Positions 14,111 through 26,611 of a DNA stretch of 64,000 nucleotides are shown here, in pieces. The notes beneath the pieces are model-generated. The model was given only the letters and a program-made list of their open reading frames with translations. It was not told where the DNA came from and did not search any database. Each line of letters starts with the position of its first letter. Position 1 is the stretch's first letter. The stretch comes from Ecdyonurus torrentis (Eukaryota; Arthropoda; Insecta; Ephemeroptera; Heptageniidae), in NCBI GenBank assembly GCA_949318235.1, contig OX439132.1, forward strand, positions 19,980,217 to 20,044,216, read 5' to 3'. Position numbers and translations under genes: made by a program.

Positions 14111-14567
14111 TGTATGCGTCTGTTTTACATTTTCCAAAAGGTAGAAATTCTCCACCCTTTTTACTTAAACATTTTCTATCTTTGACAGAACATTTCTGTG
14201 GTTTTCACATATCATTTCAATTCTAGAAATCAAGTTACAAGGCATATTATTCTCTCAATGAAGCCATGAGATTTCATGTACACCATGGCATTTATTATTA
14301 GCTAATGCTTAAGTTCTTAATAATACATAATGGAATGTTCTTTGACTGTAAGGTTAGTAGTTTGTAGTATTTATACATTTGGTCATATTGTACAATATTA
14401 TATTAATTTTGATTTAATTCTAAAACTTTGTACACCTACGTAGCTACGTACATAAGTAAATACGTAATAATTATAGTTAATCAATGCAGCAAAATTTACG
14501 CCATTATTTTTGCTATAATGTATAACGACTTATAATAGTTGAGATTTGCAGTATAATTACTTATATA

Positions 14568-14680
14568 ACATAACATATTCCAAAATAGCAACATTTATGC
14601 TCTACAATAAAAATATGCAGTAATTATTGAATACAGCATAAAATACGTAATTTATCTTTTCCGTATATAAGATGATTCAT
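14568..14680 (+). repeat. Dispersed AT-rich repeat, copy 1
   Basis: Shares TATTCCAAAATAGCAACATT, a GCTCTA-AATA block, AATACAGCATAAA and ATTACGTAATTT-type sequence with 47695-47835. Confidence 0.45.
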
Positions 14681-15490
14681 TAATTAGGCCCTAATTAAAG
14701 CCCTTGTCATCTTACTTTTTTATCATTTAAATTACTAGATTGATAATTAACATACCTTATTATCCATAATAATAATTATGGATAATGATAATCCATAATT
14801 ATCCAATAATAAAACAAGTTGTAAATACAAGCAAATAAACAACAACATAAAAAAATATTGAATACAACATCATAATTACGTGTATTATTTTTTAAACAAA
14901 TAATCACAAATGTATTTTATATTTAATGATTTGCATCAATTTCATACAAGTTATTTCTCTACGTTTACGAGTGCAACTAAAATACAAACCACATTAATAT
15001 TATATAAGTTTTTCAGTGTATAGAATTAAATCATTCAATCCATAGAAATCATATCCACTTTATAGTAAAATAAAGGTAAAATTCTGGCATCAGATAGACT
15101 TTTTCTTACGTTCGACTTAAGGCAAACTTGGCTTCTATTCTCAATGAAATTGAAAACTCTCTGGCAAACTATATTGACGTCACTCCAATTCGGTTTTTAT
15201 ATTTCAATAGTTGCGTTACTTTAAAAATAATTTAAAATGTTAAATCAAATAAATTTAACATATAATCTAACTTTAACATTTCTTTTTTTTTTATGACTGG
15301 TACATTTATGAATACATAATTCTCTCCCTTGAGGTGATGGGTCACGTTAAATCTTTTCTAATAAGTATTATTATTTGCATAAGTATATTGGTATATGCTA
15401 TGGCCAAAGTTCATGTAATAGGGTTGAAAAATCCCTTTATGTGCATTAAATAAATATCTATTGTTTGAATTATTATTTTTATGTTATTTT

Positions 15491-15550
15491 ACTTCTGCTC
15501 TTGCAAAATCAACACTGGAATCTTACTTGATTCAAGGTGAAGGTGAGAAT
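15491..15550 (+). repeat. Dispersed ~55-bp repeat, copy 3
   Basis: TCAACACTGGAATCTTACTT and CAAGGTGAAGGTGAGAAT match the second half of the repeat at 2716 (minus). Confidence 0.45.
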
Positions 15551-15615
15551 AATCCATTACTAACTCTCTAATAGAAACTACAGATAGTAACTAAAGGGAT
15601 GACAAACTAAGTAAT

Positions 15616-15888
15616 TTGTGTATGATGTTAGCTGTCCCAACAACTGCAGCTTTCTGCATGACACGCAAATTCCCCTTATTATTATACCCTTATTATTATT
15701 ATTATGAGCTGCAGCCTAACAAATCACAGACTTCAAACCTCGATCTTTGGGTTCCTAATATTAGAAATGTGCGGGGTTTAAACTACCTTTCATCTTTCGA
15801 CAACAGTACTCGTTACTATGACTTTCTGACCTCTCATTACACACAATTGGCAATGAAAGGTTTCGTTATGAGCGTATTTATGTCATAA
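15616..15888 (+). other. Isolated open frame without recognised product
   Basis: A 90-codon open frame in a less AT-rich patch. It has a run of Tyr from (TAT)n and no hydrophobic TM1-like segment, domain or splice donor that would link it to the receptor. It may be part of a repeat or chance. Confidence 0.12.
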
Positions 15889-16757
15889 TTTTTTTTGCTT
15901 ATTTTAATCGCATAAATAATAATGCTTTATAATAGATATTTTATAATTTGTGGCATTATTGTTATTATTACTACTTTTTTATTATTCAATATAGCATAAA
16001 ATATTTTGTCATTAAAAAACATTGCTGAAAGTTGACAAACATAATTACTGTACACATTCATTTTGGTCCATAGGTAAACTAATAGTTACTATACGATGTT
16101 ATAGGAATTTCAAAAGAAATTCCACAGAATTTTATTTAATTTTTAGTATTAAATTGTAAACGACACAATAGATATTATTCAGTATGAATTTGTTTTAATT
16201 ATAGTTTAATCAGGAAATGTGATATATTACGTTTGCGAGTTTTGTTTAACATCAAAAAATGCAATAGCAAAGTTGTCAAGGTAGAAGAACACACATCTGC
16301 TAAACAGCTTTGAGTTAGGTTTTAGTAATATCACGAAGTAGTGTCACAGAAAATGTCAAGTCTTGCCTTTTAATTCAAAATCACTTTTGAACACCCACTA
16401 TATAGTACATGTATTCTATGTTTATAATTAGAATAAAACATCTGGCCTCCATTTCTTGATATATAATCTATAATTTTTAAAAATAACATAAACAGGGAAT
16501 ACAAATTTTACTCTATATTACCTTATGGCAATAAAATGTATTCAAATGGAGATTGTAATTAAAATATTCAAAAACTATTATAACCTTAAAATTGTGGATA
16601 TTTTTAATGTACGTAAGTAAGCGTAAATTTTAGTTAAGAAAAAAACTAACTTTCTTTTTCATAGTTGATAATTGAAGAAAAGCATTGCAATCACTATGCA
16701 ACTATAATTTTTTTTAGAAACGTTTTTTTATGGAAATCGTGAAATACAAATATTTTT

Positions 16758-17107
16758 TTTTTTATTAATATTTATTATTATTATTTTGCTTTGCCTAAAC
16801 CTTAGTGAGGTACTGACAGTTTCCAAACTGCAAATTTTGTGTTTATGTGTTTATACGGATTCATCTGAAACGGGGTTAGCCTTGGCCTACCAAACATCGC
16901 GGCATTCGCCATAGAAAACTGAGGAAACCGTGGTCAGGATGGTTAGGAAATCGAGGTCAGGATGGCAAGGTTTAATTTGCCTCCCGAATCTCCTAGCTAG
17001 CTTCCTGCCATCGCCAGGCTTTTGTAAAAGCATTATTCGGTATCTGGGATCAAACCCGCGATCTCTTGCATGAAAGTAGGACCCGTGGAATTACCAGACC
17101 ATGGACC
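16758..17107 (-). mobile_element. tRNA-derived SINE
   Basis: Read on the minus strand from about 17107, a tRNA-like head has an A-box-like TGGTCTGGTAATTCC, then GCGGGTTTGATCCCAG, a good match to the T-arm/B box, at about 17043-17058. An unrelated body follows with an internal duplication (GGTCAGGATGG seen twice on the + strand at about 16932 and 16956). It ends in a (TTA/AAT)n-type tail near 16760-16790. Head, body and tail order fits a SINE; the family is not identified. Confidence 0.65.
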
Positions 17108-17551
17108 TATAATATAATATCACTGCATTAAAGCAAAATGTAATTTTAGAAAAATGTTAAAATTAATTTTAAAAGACAGTTACATAAAATTATATTAAAA
17201 TAGAACTTTGCGATTACGTGTTATGTGTCAACAATCATTGTTAAACCTATAAGAATGTTCATATATCATGTTCTCATAATACAATAGCATTACGTACTTT
17301 TCATTTTAATTTTATATATAGTAGTTAAATCTTGTAATCGGAGTGGTATGACCTACATGCAGTGATATACGTATCATGGATTCGTGCACTTGACAATACT
17401 CTTATAAATTATATATAGTCTTTTAAAATTAATTAAAGTTGTATAATACTATATTTGTAATATAAATCTGTTATATAATCAACAAACAACAGAAATATAA
17501 AGTATGAATTTATATTTAGTATGGATAAATTATTGTGAAATATTTTTCCAC

Positions 17552-17621
17552 GAAAAAAAAAAAGAAAAAAAGAAAAAAAAAAAAGAAAAAAAGAAAAAAG
17601 AAAAGAAAAAGAAAAAGAAAA
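17552..17621. repeat. Imperfect A/G-rich tract
   Basis: A-runs of 3-12 broken by single G; a purine-only strand of about 70 bp. Confidence 0.85.
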
Positions 17622-19620
17622 CGTAGCAATAAATTTTAGTACAATAGAAAATAAAATCAACTACTTCTTTGCGTCATGGAAGAACTTTTTTATTTCATAA
17701 ACTTTTGTACATACAATTAATAATATGCAAGTTTGTAATTCTCTATAATATTTTACTATACATTTTGCAATTCACGTTTACACTTTAATGAAAATTCAAT
17801 TACATTGTAATACTATACAGTAACTATACAATGTAAGCATCAGGATAGAATGTTGTAATCTCATGTTTAAATAAAATTTGCTAAACTTTAAAAATATATC
17901 AATAAATAGCAAACAAAATTGCATGGAGAAAAAAAATGTTTGGTAAACTATAGAGCCCCTGTAAAGTATGCAGTTTGGTTATCATATATGCCCGAAAAAT
18001 TGCCTAAGCTTCAGGATATCTAAAAATACTCTTTAGAACTTAATTGAGTGATTTTGCTTTTTGGGTTTGATCAGCCACTTGAGTCTTTTCAAATAATAAA
18101 CCTTTTCAATTTCAAAGTAAATTAATTCAATCTTTTTCATAACATTCTTTAACAAAGATTTCAGCAAAGAGATAGTCGATGGTTTTCAATTACCTAAAGG
18201 TTACAAAAAAAAGGGGGGAGGGGGGCTTCAAAGAAGATTCCTTGCTTTATTGATCTGTATTTCCATAAGAACTCACAAAAATGCTTTTCTATTTTACTGA
18301 TATTTATGAGTCACTAAACATTACTGCTAAGTTAAATTGCGATTCATGAATAGAAAATATTTTCAACCACTCGCTAGAGCTACTTTGTAATACTGATAAC
18401 GGTCAAAAAAAATTCTTTCTAATAAATTATTATAACTGTTTATTTATTATTTAAAATCAAAATCTAAATAATATGTGTTTTTTCTTGCTAAAAAAAATTG
18501 AAATCATGGATTTTATTTATCTTTTAAATTCATAGCTAAACTTGCATGTTTGTTAAATCTATTTGAGAGGAAAATAAAGTTGTATAACTTACTCAAACAA
18601 TATTTCTTTGATTCATTAATAATATTGAAAGTACTTTATAATTTATTTTGTTTGTTCTTTACAAACAAACAAGCTTGCGAAAAAAACAAAGTACACGCAA
18701 TCAGATTTTCATTTTAGTTAACAATGTAAACAATTAAGCAATATATTTGTTTTAAGTTAAATATAAAAAAAATTTATATATTTTAAAATGAAAAAACAAC
18801 TTAATTTTTCTTTAATGAAAAACATATCAGTATCCTTTAGTGCATAGTTACAATACTATAACTAAATAAAAAGGAAGATAAACTATGTTAATATAATTAT
18901 AAGTTCTACGAATTAAAACAATGAATAATTAAACAGCAATATGTAAATTTAAAAAAAGTTTAATTATTCATTTAAATCATATTTTAACCCGTGAGTTTTT
19001 CACGTCAATGTTTGTTTCAAAATATTATAATTTTTACTCTTGAAACAAAAGCAACTTATTATTGGTTGCTTCTAACTATAGTTTAATAATAATAATAAAT
19101 AATAATAATAATTAACGGCTTTTATTGGGCGAAATCAGGCATAACAACCTCTCAATTTAACCCAACTGTTTAAAGTTATTAATTAATTAACAATTTTCTT
19201 TGCAATCTTAATTTATATTACTATTTAATAACGCTATTGAATAATGCTATTTAAATTTTCTAAATAAATTAGATAAAAGTCAACTTAAATATCTTATTTT
19301 TTTACTAATCATTAAATTAAACATTGTCATAACACAAGGAATATTAAAATAAAAATTTAAATATCTATAAAAAAAAACTGAAATATATAATAAAGGTCCT
19401 TTTTGTGGTTGTTTGAAAATATATAACAGTTTGCCCTTGAAATTAAGGAAACAGAACGACTAATTATTTTTTTAAACGCACTTATCAAATAAAGTCATTA
19501 CTGTCAAATAAACCATTTTAATCTTGGTTGAATTTTTGCAAGACCAACTCTGATATTTTTTATCAAATATTTGTTGTTTTTCTTTATTGTTATTAATATG
19601 TACCCAGTTGTTTTGAATTT

Positions 19621-19755
19621 TTGTGTGCATTTGTGTTATTGACTGTCATTTCTAATTGTATATAATAATATATAATGTACAGTAATCTAACACTTTACGT
19701 TTATTTTAATTATAGGATGAAAAAAAATCAATAAATATATTTTGAGTTTTAAAGT
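19621..19755 (+). repeat. Dispersed repeat, copy 2 (retroposon-like 3' end)
   Basis: Second copy of the repeat at 12981-13118, in the same orientation, ending AGGATGAAAAAAAATCAATA. Confidence 0.4.
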
Positions 19756-19934
19756 TTTCAATTGATACACATGTTTTTTTTATTAAGGAATGGTAAAGGA
19801 TCAATCATTAAAAGATGTTTGCAATAACTTTGGAAACATTTTTATACAACCACGACATGATTAAAAGTTATATAAGGTTGTAGAAAACTATACAAACAAA
19901 AACTTTCTTGTCAGTAAAACAAACATCGAGACAG

Positions 19935-19939
<5 letters not shown>

Positions 19940-20009
<70 letters not shown>
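19940..20009. repeat. (GA)n microsatellite
   Basis: Perfect GA tract of about 70 bp. Confidence 0.95.
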
Positions 20010-20011
<2 letters not shown>

Positions 20012-20659
20012 AGTTAGTGTAAACAAAGAATACATGAACTGAAAATATATCTATATCTACTTTAAATCTGTTAATTATTTTCTTACTTATAAAAAGTTAT
20101 CATTTTTTAATGTTTTTCAAATGACTGAATTCACAAAGCATCATTTTTATTTTAAATTAGAAAAAAATTTAATGTCATCATTAAACTTTAACAAGCATAA
20201 AAAATCAAGGTAAAAAAGGAATAATATGAACTTGATGGAAAAATTTTATATCTTTTTCTACCATAATAATACTAAAAGCACAGTGGTTGTTTTTGTAAAT
20301 TTATAATCTTTTTTTTTATATTTTAGTTAAAGGGATTTTTTTTTCACTTACATTTTCTATTACGTGAATAATATGTGAATAATTTCTGTAGCCCCAGTAA
20401 ATGTAATAATTTTGAAGTGAAATTCAATGGAACTAAAATAATTAGTTTAATATAAGTTATAAAAAATATACTGTAGTGCTGTATATAATTGTAATTATTG
20501 TGTATTGTGTCCTATAAGAATATATATTAAGATTTATTAATTAATATTTAATGTAATTACGATTTATAATTCTTTTTATTAAATATTTAATGTCTTGTTA
20601 TTTTTATACACCTAATATTTTAATAGATTCCTTTAAAATCTTTTACAGTATAATATATA

Positions 20660-20663
<4 letters not shown>

Positions 20664-20748
<85 letters not shown>
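20664..20748. repeat. (TA)n microsatellite
   Basis: TA tract with one C, directly abutting the TAGAGCTGTGG inverted end at 20749. Confidence 0.95.
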
Positions 20749-21619
20749 TAGAGCTGTGGAAATCGCTAAAATTTCCGAAACCGGATAATCGTTATCATTT
20801 TTTGTCGGTTCGATTAAATCGATTAAAAACAGAACGATTCGGTTTTTTATATTTTCGGTTTTTTGTATCAGTAATTCGATTAAAAAGTAAAGATCGGTTT
20901 AAAAATTTCGATTTTTATTATTTATTTGAAATATGAAAATCGATTTGAAAAATTCGATTTTCATGTTTTAAATATGAAAATCGATTTTTAAACTTAAATT
21001 GTTACGAAAAATCAAATAAATGACCAATTAATCGAACAATAAAATAAACTTCGATTTTTTTCTTATTATTTTTTTTTCTGAAGAATACGAAAGCGTTAAA
21101 ATTGTATGTCTAACATGAAAGCTAATTGCAATATATTGTAGTAAATTACATTATAGTTTTAAAACTTGAAACTTTTATTAGATTGAATAAAATTAAATTT
21201 CTAATTTTTGTTTATTCCTTTAAAATTTAAGTAAATGAAACTGTATAGAATATTTCCAACCAGCGCTTGCTTCCCCCGTATTAAAATACATTTTTATGGA
21301 AATAGATTTAATTATGTATTATTTTTTTAAGTACAAAAGAAAATAAACATGTCATATCTGTGCATCTGTCATTTACTATAGATTGGTATAGAAGGGAAAG
21401 GGAAGCTGGAAATTTGTACAGTACTTCTTCTGTACCGTTAAACAAGTATTGAGAGAAAGGGTAGGTAAAAAAACACACACACAAAAAAAAGTGTGGTTTA
21501 GTCACTGCGTCAGTAAAAGCTATATCATAGAATGGTCATCCCGCTCTCCTCATGCTTTTGTCTGCTCGGTAGTATTTTTATTTTGCTATATAGATAGAAC
21601 ATAGAACATTTAAAAAAAT

Positions 21620-21623
<4 letters not shown>

Positions 21624-21671
<48 letters not shown>
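21624..21671. repeat. (CT)n microsatellite
   Basis: Perfect CT tract, 48 bp. Confidence 0.95.
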
Positions 21672-21675
<4 letters not shown>

Positions 21676-22993
21676 GATATTTTATATTTTACTTTTTACA
21701 TTTAAACAAGAACTATAGCAATAAATTTAATGACAATAACAAACTTTAATAACAATTTATAATAATAAATCAAAATTAGTTGTTAAACATTTTCTTAATA
21801 AATAAAAAAAAATGTGAGGCGCTAGAAAAAAAATCTATTTAATGAAGAAGGTGACTGGCTTGGACCGGAAATCGTTGATAGAGGAATTATATTTCCACTA
21901 TAATATATATATTTATATAATATGTATGCACATTCTTTATTTCCAGCAAAATAAACTAAACAAAAGAAATCGAGTAATTTTTTTTTGTTCTGAACAAAGT
22001 TTAAATGATATTTTAAAACTATAAAAAAAGTTTTTAATATTACTAAAATTTGCCGCTAAAATGTTAAGTTCTACATTTGCATGCAATCTTCAAAGTTGAA
22101 TAAGTTATAATATAATAATATCAAAATTTTTAGGTGCTATTTCTTAATATTAAGTTAATATTATAATCCGCGATCGTATTATTTGCGAGATATCAGTCAA
22201 TTATCTACCCCCTAATATGTATTGATCCATTTTAAAACCATATAAATTATATATTAATTACTCACAAAACTAAAATCATCAAATGTTTTATTCATATTTT
22301 TTAGTTTTATTAACAAATAAACGAATAACAATAAGAAAAAAAGAAAAGGTAAGGCAGGGGGAGGAGGGATTGTAAGGTAGTTTTATAAGCTCTCAGGTGT
22401 TTAGCTGCTTGTTGTATACATAGACAAGTCTATGGTTATACATGCACTTAAAGGAAGGTAAAAAAGAAAAATTATATTATTTATTATTTCTTTTAAAAAA
22501 AATTTGGTGGTAGTATTTTAAAAAGATGATTTTTTTTTTCAATTGAAAATCTGAAATATATTAACTTAATATTCAAAGATTTTAAATAAATTTACACACT
22601 TTTAATTACTAGATTGTTTTCTCCATTATTACATCTTAAAATGCAGTGCTATAGTATATTACTGTTTGATTACAAATATTTGAAACTATCTAGTTAAGAT
22701 TTGCATACAAGACTATGATATATTTTTGTTATGCTTGTAAAAAGTATTCTTAAAAATAAAGCACTCAAATAATTTAACCTGCTTCCAAAATACGCTTTAA
22801 AATACGATATTAAAATTAATTATAAAACATTAAAAATTATTTTCTGGCTTAATTTTTCGTCTTATCAAAATTCATTTTTGATATTCATGTTCAGAATTTT
22901 TTTCTGCTACATTAAGGATACAAAATCATGCTTGAAAGATCATTTCAGACTATTTTGCATACATGCAAAAAGATGTGTTTTTCGTGTTTTAAC

Positions 22994-24240
22994 CAGACAT
23001 GGGCACGAGCGTCTTGTTTGAGCGACGCTCACGTGAGCGCGCTCAAAAATTGTGAGCGGAGCGGGAGCGTCAATCAATTAATAAAGTCGTGAGCGTGATC
23101 GTGAGTGCGATCAAAATATTGTGAGCAGAGCGACTCGATCATAGCTCAATATTTATCTACTTTTTTTACAGCTTTTAAAGACGAAAGTTGCTCTTTATAT
23201 ATATATAAAAAAAAAAAAAAAAAAAAAAAAAAAGACAATACAATACAATACAAGTAACTGCATTTTTTTTATATACAGTATATATATATATCCTTTTTTT
23301 AAATTTGTGTATTCTTGGAAAACCATACGAAAGATTAAACATCATACTGAAAAGGATTAGAAATATTTTTGGCAGAAAGCAGACAGGAAGCATTCTTTCC
23401 CTCTCTGTACAAAAAATTTCAATACATCAATTGATGCCGTTGGCGCCGCGTAGAGATGCGAATGTTGCAGGTGTTGCAATTAAGCGTTTTACCTGCAACC
23501 TCGGACTTCGCATTGAATAGCTTTTCAATTTCAACTTTTAAAGAATTTTAAAAGGAAACAGAAGGGTTAAAAAAACCACCTGAATTTTATCTCTACTCAA
23601 TATTTAAATGAAATGTAAAAAAAAAAAAGAAAAAAAAAAAAAGAGGGAAAAGGGGGTGGTTAGTTATTTTATTATTTTTTTTTTTTAACCTTCTTCTTTG
23701 CAAACAGCACCACTTCAGTCAAAGGTGAAGTGTCCTAGTGGTCAGTTCGAAACATTTTATTATGTTGCATTGCAAATTTTAGTATATCACGTTGCAATGT
23801 TTCATGTTTTATTTTATTTATTTATTTAATATTAAAGTGCCTTCATTTTAATTTATTTTCCAAATTAACTTTATGGGATATTTCTATTAATAAGTGTTGT
23901 TTATTTTGTGAAGATGAAGCACAAGACGATCAGGTATTTAGTAATCTCTGCTTATATAGCAAGAGGTTTAAAAAAAGGTGTATGAAAGTATATTTAATCG
24001 GGCAGCATCGCATTAAAGGCAACAGCTGGGATGAGTATGTACGTATAAATTTTTCTATAAATAAATATATATATATATATACACGGAGCGAAAGAAGAGC
24101 CCGCTCCTATTTTGCAAGATCGAGAGCGTGAGCACGCTCATAAGCAAATTTGCGAGCGCGAAGCGCGAGCACGCTCATAATCGTGATCGCGAGCGCAGAG
24201 CGCGAGCGAGCTCATTTTAAAAGAGCGCTGGCCATGTCTG
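22994..24240. mobile_element. Non-autonomous hAT element with perfect 8-bp target duplication
   Basis: Termini are CAGACATGGGC at the left and its inverse GCCATGTCTG at the right. The 8-bp sequence GTTTTAAC lies directly outside both ends (22986-22993 and 24241-24248), the target-site duplication length of hAT elements. The first and last 150 bp are packed with GAGCG/CGCTC words, probable transposase-binding sites. The 1.25-kb interior has no transposase. A 71-codon frame (23305-23520) has no recognised domain. Confidence 0.9.
23207..23233. repeat. Poly-A tract inside the hAT element
   Basis: 27 A following a short TA run. Confidence 0.9.
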
Positions 24241-25364
24241 GTTTTAACATATTGTGGTAAAATTTTAGCGACATATCTAGGATTAGCATAAAAATTCCGT
24301 TCAGAAATGTATATTCCAGACTCGAAATTTTGAAAGCAAGAAACGCCCCTTTTTAATTAATGATTAATTACTCTAGAACTATACGTCGCATCAAAAATTT
24401 GCAATAATTAGAAATACGTAAAATTATGTTATACACCATGTACAGAAATTTCATAACAGTTGAACTGTTTTTGACAAATTGCGAACGTTTTAAAAAAGTT
24501 AAATTGGGAAATTATGAAAGTAATGTTATTGTGTATACAATATTTTACTTCACTTTTAAAATTTACTATTTTAACTTTTTTTAAAACGTTGGGAATTTGT
24601 CAAAAACAGTTCAAATGATTTGAAATTTCTACACGTGGTGTATTATATAATTTTACGCATTTCTTGTTATTATAAATTTTTGAAGCGACGTATAGTTCTT
24701 GAGAAATTTATCAATAATTAAAAAGGGGCGTTTCTGGCTTTCAAAATTTCTAATCTTGAAAAGTAATTTCTGAACGCAATTTTTATGCTAATCCTAAATA
24801 TGTCGCTAAAATTTAACTACAATGTGTGTAAAACAGGAAAAACACATTTTTGCTTGTATGCAAAAAATCGTGATAATATGTCTCAAACATGATTTTGTAT
24901 CCTCAATGTAGAAGAAAAGAAATGCTGAACATTAATATCAAATTGCAATTTCAATAAAATAAAAAGATTGAGCCAGAATATAATTTTCTTGTTTTATAAT
25001 CAATTTTATTGTCGGTTATTTAACGTCTATTTTTGAAGCAGGTTATATTAATAACAATTAAGGACTTTATTCATGAATACTTTTTCAAGCATAACAAAAA
25101 TATTTCATTCTTGTATGCAAATCTTAAATAGATATTTACAGATGCAATAAAGTAATTTTCAGATCGATTTTTTATGTATGTAAAAATAAAGAGAGAAAAT
25201 CATGCAAAAAAAACCTGTAAAAACATTGAATTTTTTTACCCCATACTACTCTTTCAAAGTCGAAAAGTATGTACTATTGCACACCTCTTTTTATATTATA
25301 TGCTAGGTAAAACAGACACCTTTTAAAATTAGGTAGTCCTGAGATAAAGAATGATCTGCTACCT

Positions 25365-25728
25365 GACCGGAAGACCCTCATTACCTTATATGCATTACTA
25401 AAAGTTAAGAGTTATAAAAAGTAAGTAAAGTGAATTAAAGTTGATACAGTTGTTATTTTAATAAAAAATACATAAATATACTTTTTTTGATCGTCGTTCT
25501 AAAGTCATTTTTACATTTTAATGACAATTTTTTGTGTATTGTTTTGCTTATAGTATTTCGCTGAGAATGACGCTAGAATGACAATTAAAACAGATATATG
25601 TGTGTTTTTTCATTAATAAGACAACTGCAATTATTTTAATTAACTGCAATTGTTCCTACTAAATATAGATGTTTAGTCATGCAAAGGTAATTGGGTCTTA
25701 CCCGGGTCTTACCTGGTCAGGTATACGC
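25365..25728. mobile_element. Small TIR element (MITE-like)
   Basis: The end TGCTACCTGACCGGAAGACC (25365-25384) is matched in inverse by GGGTCTTACCTGGTCAGGTA (25704-25723); similarity continues inwards (CATTACCTT, GCATTACTAAA). About 360 bp, AT-rich interior, no coding frame. The right end has a duplicated GGGTCTTACC. Confidence 0.5.
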
Positions 25729-26611
25729 TTTCTGTGCGCTTATATATTTTCTCCCGCACCCATAGATACAAAAATTTTTTATGTTAAGTTCTGAGCAATT
25801 GAATTTTTTTAATTTTTTTTATTGAATTATTATAATATTACCTATATACGCCTATATATATATAGTTGCAAAAAAAAAGAGGAAAATTTGTTAGGTATTA
25901 AACATATTGAATATAATTATTTAGGTGTTAAAAACTAATTGATCAAGATGTTTTATTACATCACCCTATAATTTATTTTTTTATTGCTTATTTGTTTGTT
26001 CGTGGTTTCGCAGAAAAGAAATTAAAATATTTGATTAAAAAAAGTGAACAAACCAAAACGTATAAATATAAGAGTTTGAAAATCAGAGATCTCCGCACTA
26101 ACGTAGATAATTTCAAAATAAATTTATTGTAGCATATCACTCCATTTAATTCATAACTTTTTAAAGAAAATATTGCGTGATTAACAATCAAAGCAAAATT
26201 AGCTGAATAAATGATCGAACAAGATTAAATAAAAAAACAACTGATCAAATGTACACCTCTAAAATAATATATTTTTTCTATAGTTTTTTATTATATAAAA
26301 TTATTTGATTCATATACATTTTTAATATTACGATTGGAAGTATACTATATTTAGCTATAAAAATTATTTCGATTTTTTTTACGTATAAATATTCAACTTT
26401 TTAAAAAAATCGAATTCTTTGACGGTTTTTTATTTAATAGAAGAATTTCGATTAATCGAATCTTTGCAAAACGGTTTTTGGTTGTTTTAAACCGTTAATA
26501 TTAATTTCGATTTTTTTTAAAAAAAATCGATTTGTTTCAATAAGTTGAAACCGGTTTTTTGAAATGACGAAACCGGTTTCAAAAATAAACCGGATGAAAT
26601 CCACAGCTCTA

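Larger units (their letters stand above)
8271..16757. other. AT-rich upstream sequence, second block
   Basis: It holds (TA)n at 8785 and 13882, a 1.1-kb foldback (11275-12405), and pieces of dispersed repeats at 12981, 14053, 14568 and 15491. The block 15600-15890 is less AT-rich and has a 90-codon open frame (15616-15888), but no recognisable protein and no splice logic linking it to the receptor. Confidence 0.55.
17108..20748. other. AT-rich upstream sequence, third block
   Basis: Apart from an A/G-rich imperfect tract (17552-17621), a short G-run pair (18213-18225), a copy of a dispersed repeat (19621-19755), (GA)n at 19940 and (TA)n at 20664, nothing organised was seen. Confidence 0.55.
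22660..25165. repeat. Giant foldback element, left arm interrupted by a hAT element
   Basis: Right arm 24560-25165 is the reverse complement of a left arm in two pieces, 22660-22993 and 24249-24505. Shared blocks include AAGATTTGCATACAAGA, TGATATTCATGTTCAG-like sequence, TTTAGCGACATAT, GGATTAGCATAAAAATT, AACGCCCCTTTTT and CTGTTTTTGACAAATT. Each arm is about 600 bp and the loop is short. No coding frame. Confidence 0.8.
20749..26611. mobile_element. Inverted terminal repeat pair with AACCG-rich ends, hAT-like; carries nested elements
   Basis: TAGAGCTGTGGAAATC begins at 20749 and its near-exact inverse (GATTTC variant) ends CCACAGCTCTA at 26611. Both sides are rich in AACCG/AAATCGA words, as in hAT subterminal regions, and both abut (TA)n, so an 8-bp ATATATAT duplication is present but uninformative. 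Removing the nested insert (22660-25165) leaves about 3.4 kb, a typical hAT length, but no transposase frame was found. Two independent partial copies in opposite orientation are equally possible. Confidence 0.45.

Noticed and set aside
23735..23755. tRNA gene suggested by CCTAGTGGTCAGTTCGAAAC
   Set aside because: A-box and B-box-like words are adjacent, leaving no room for an anticodon arm.
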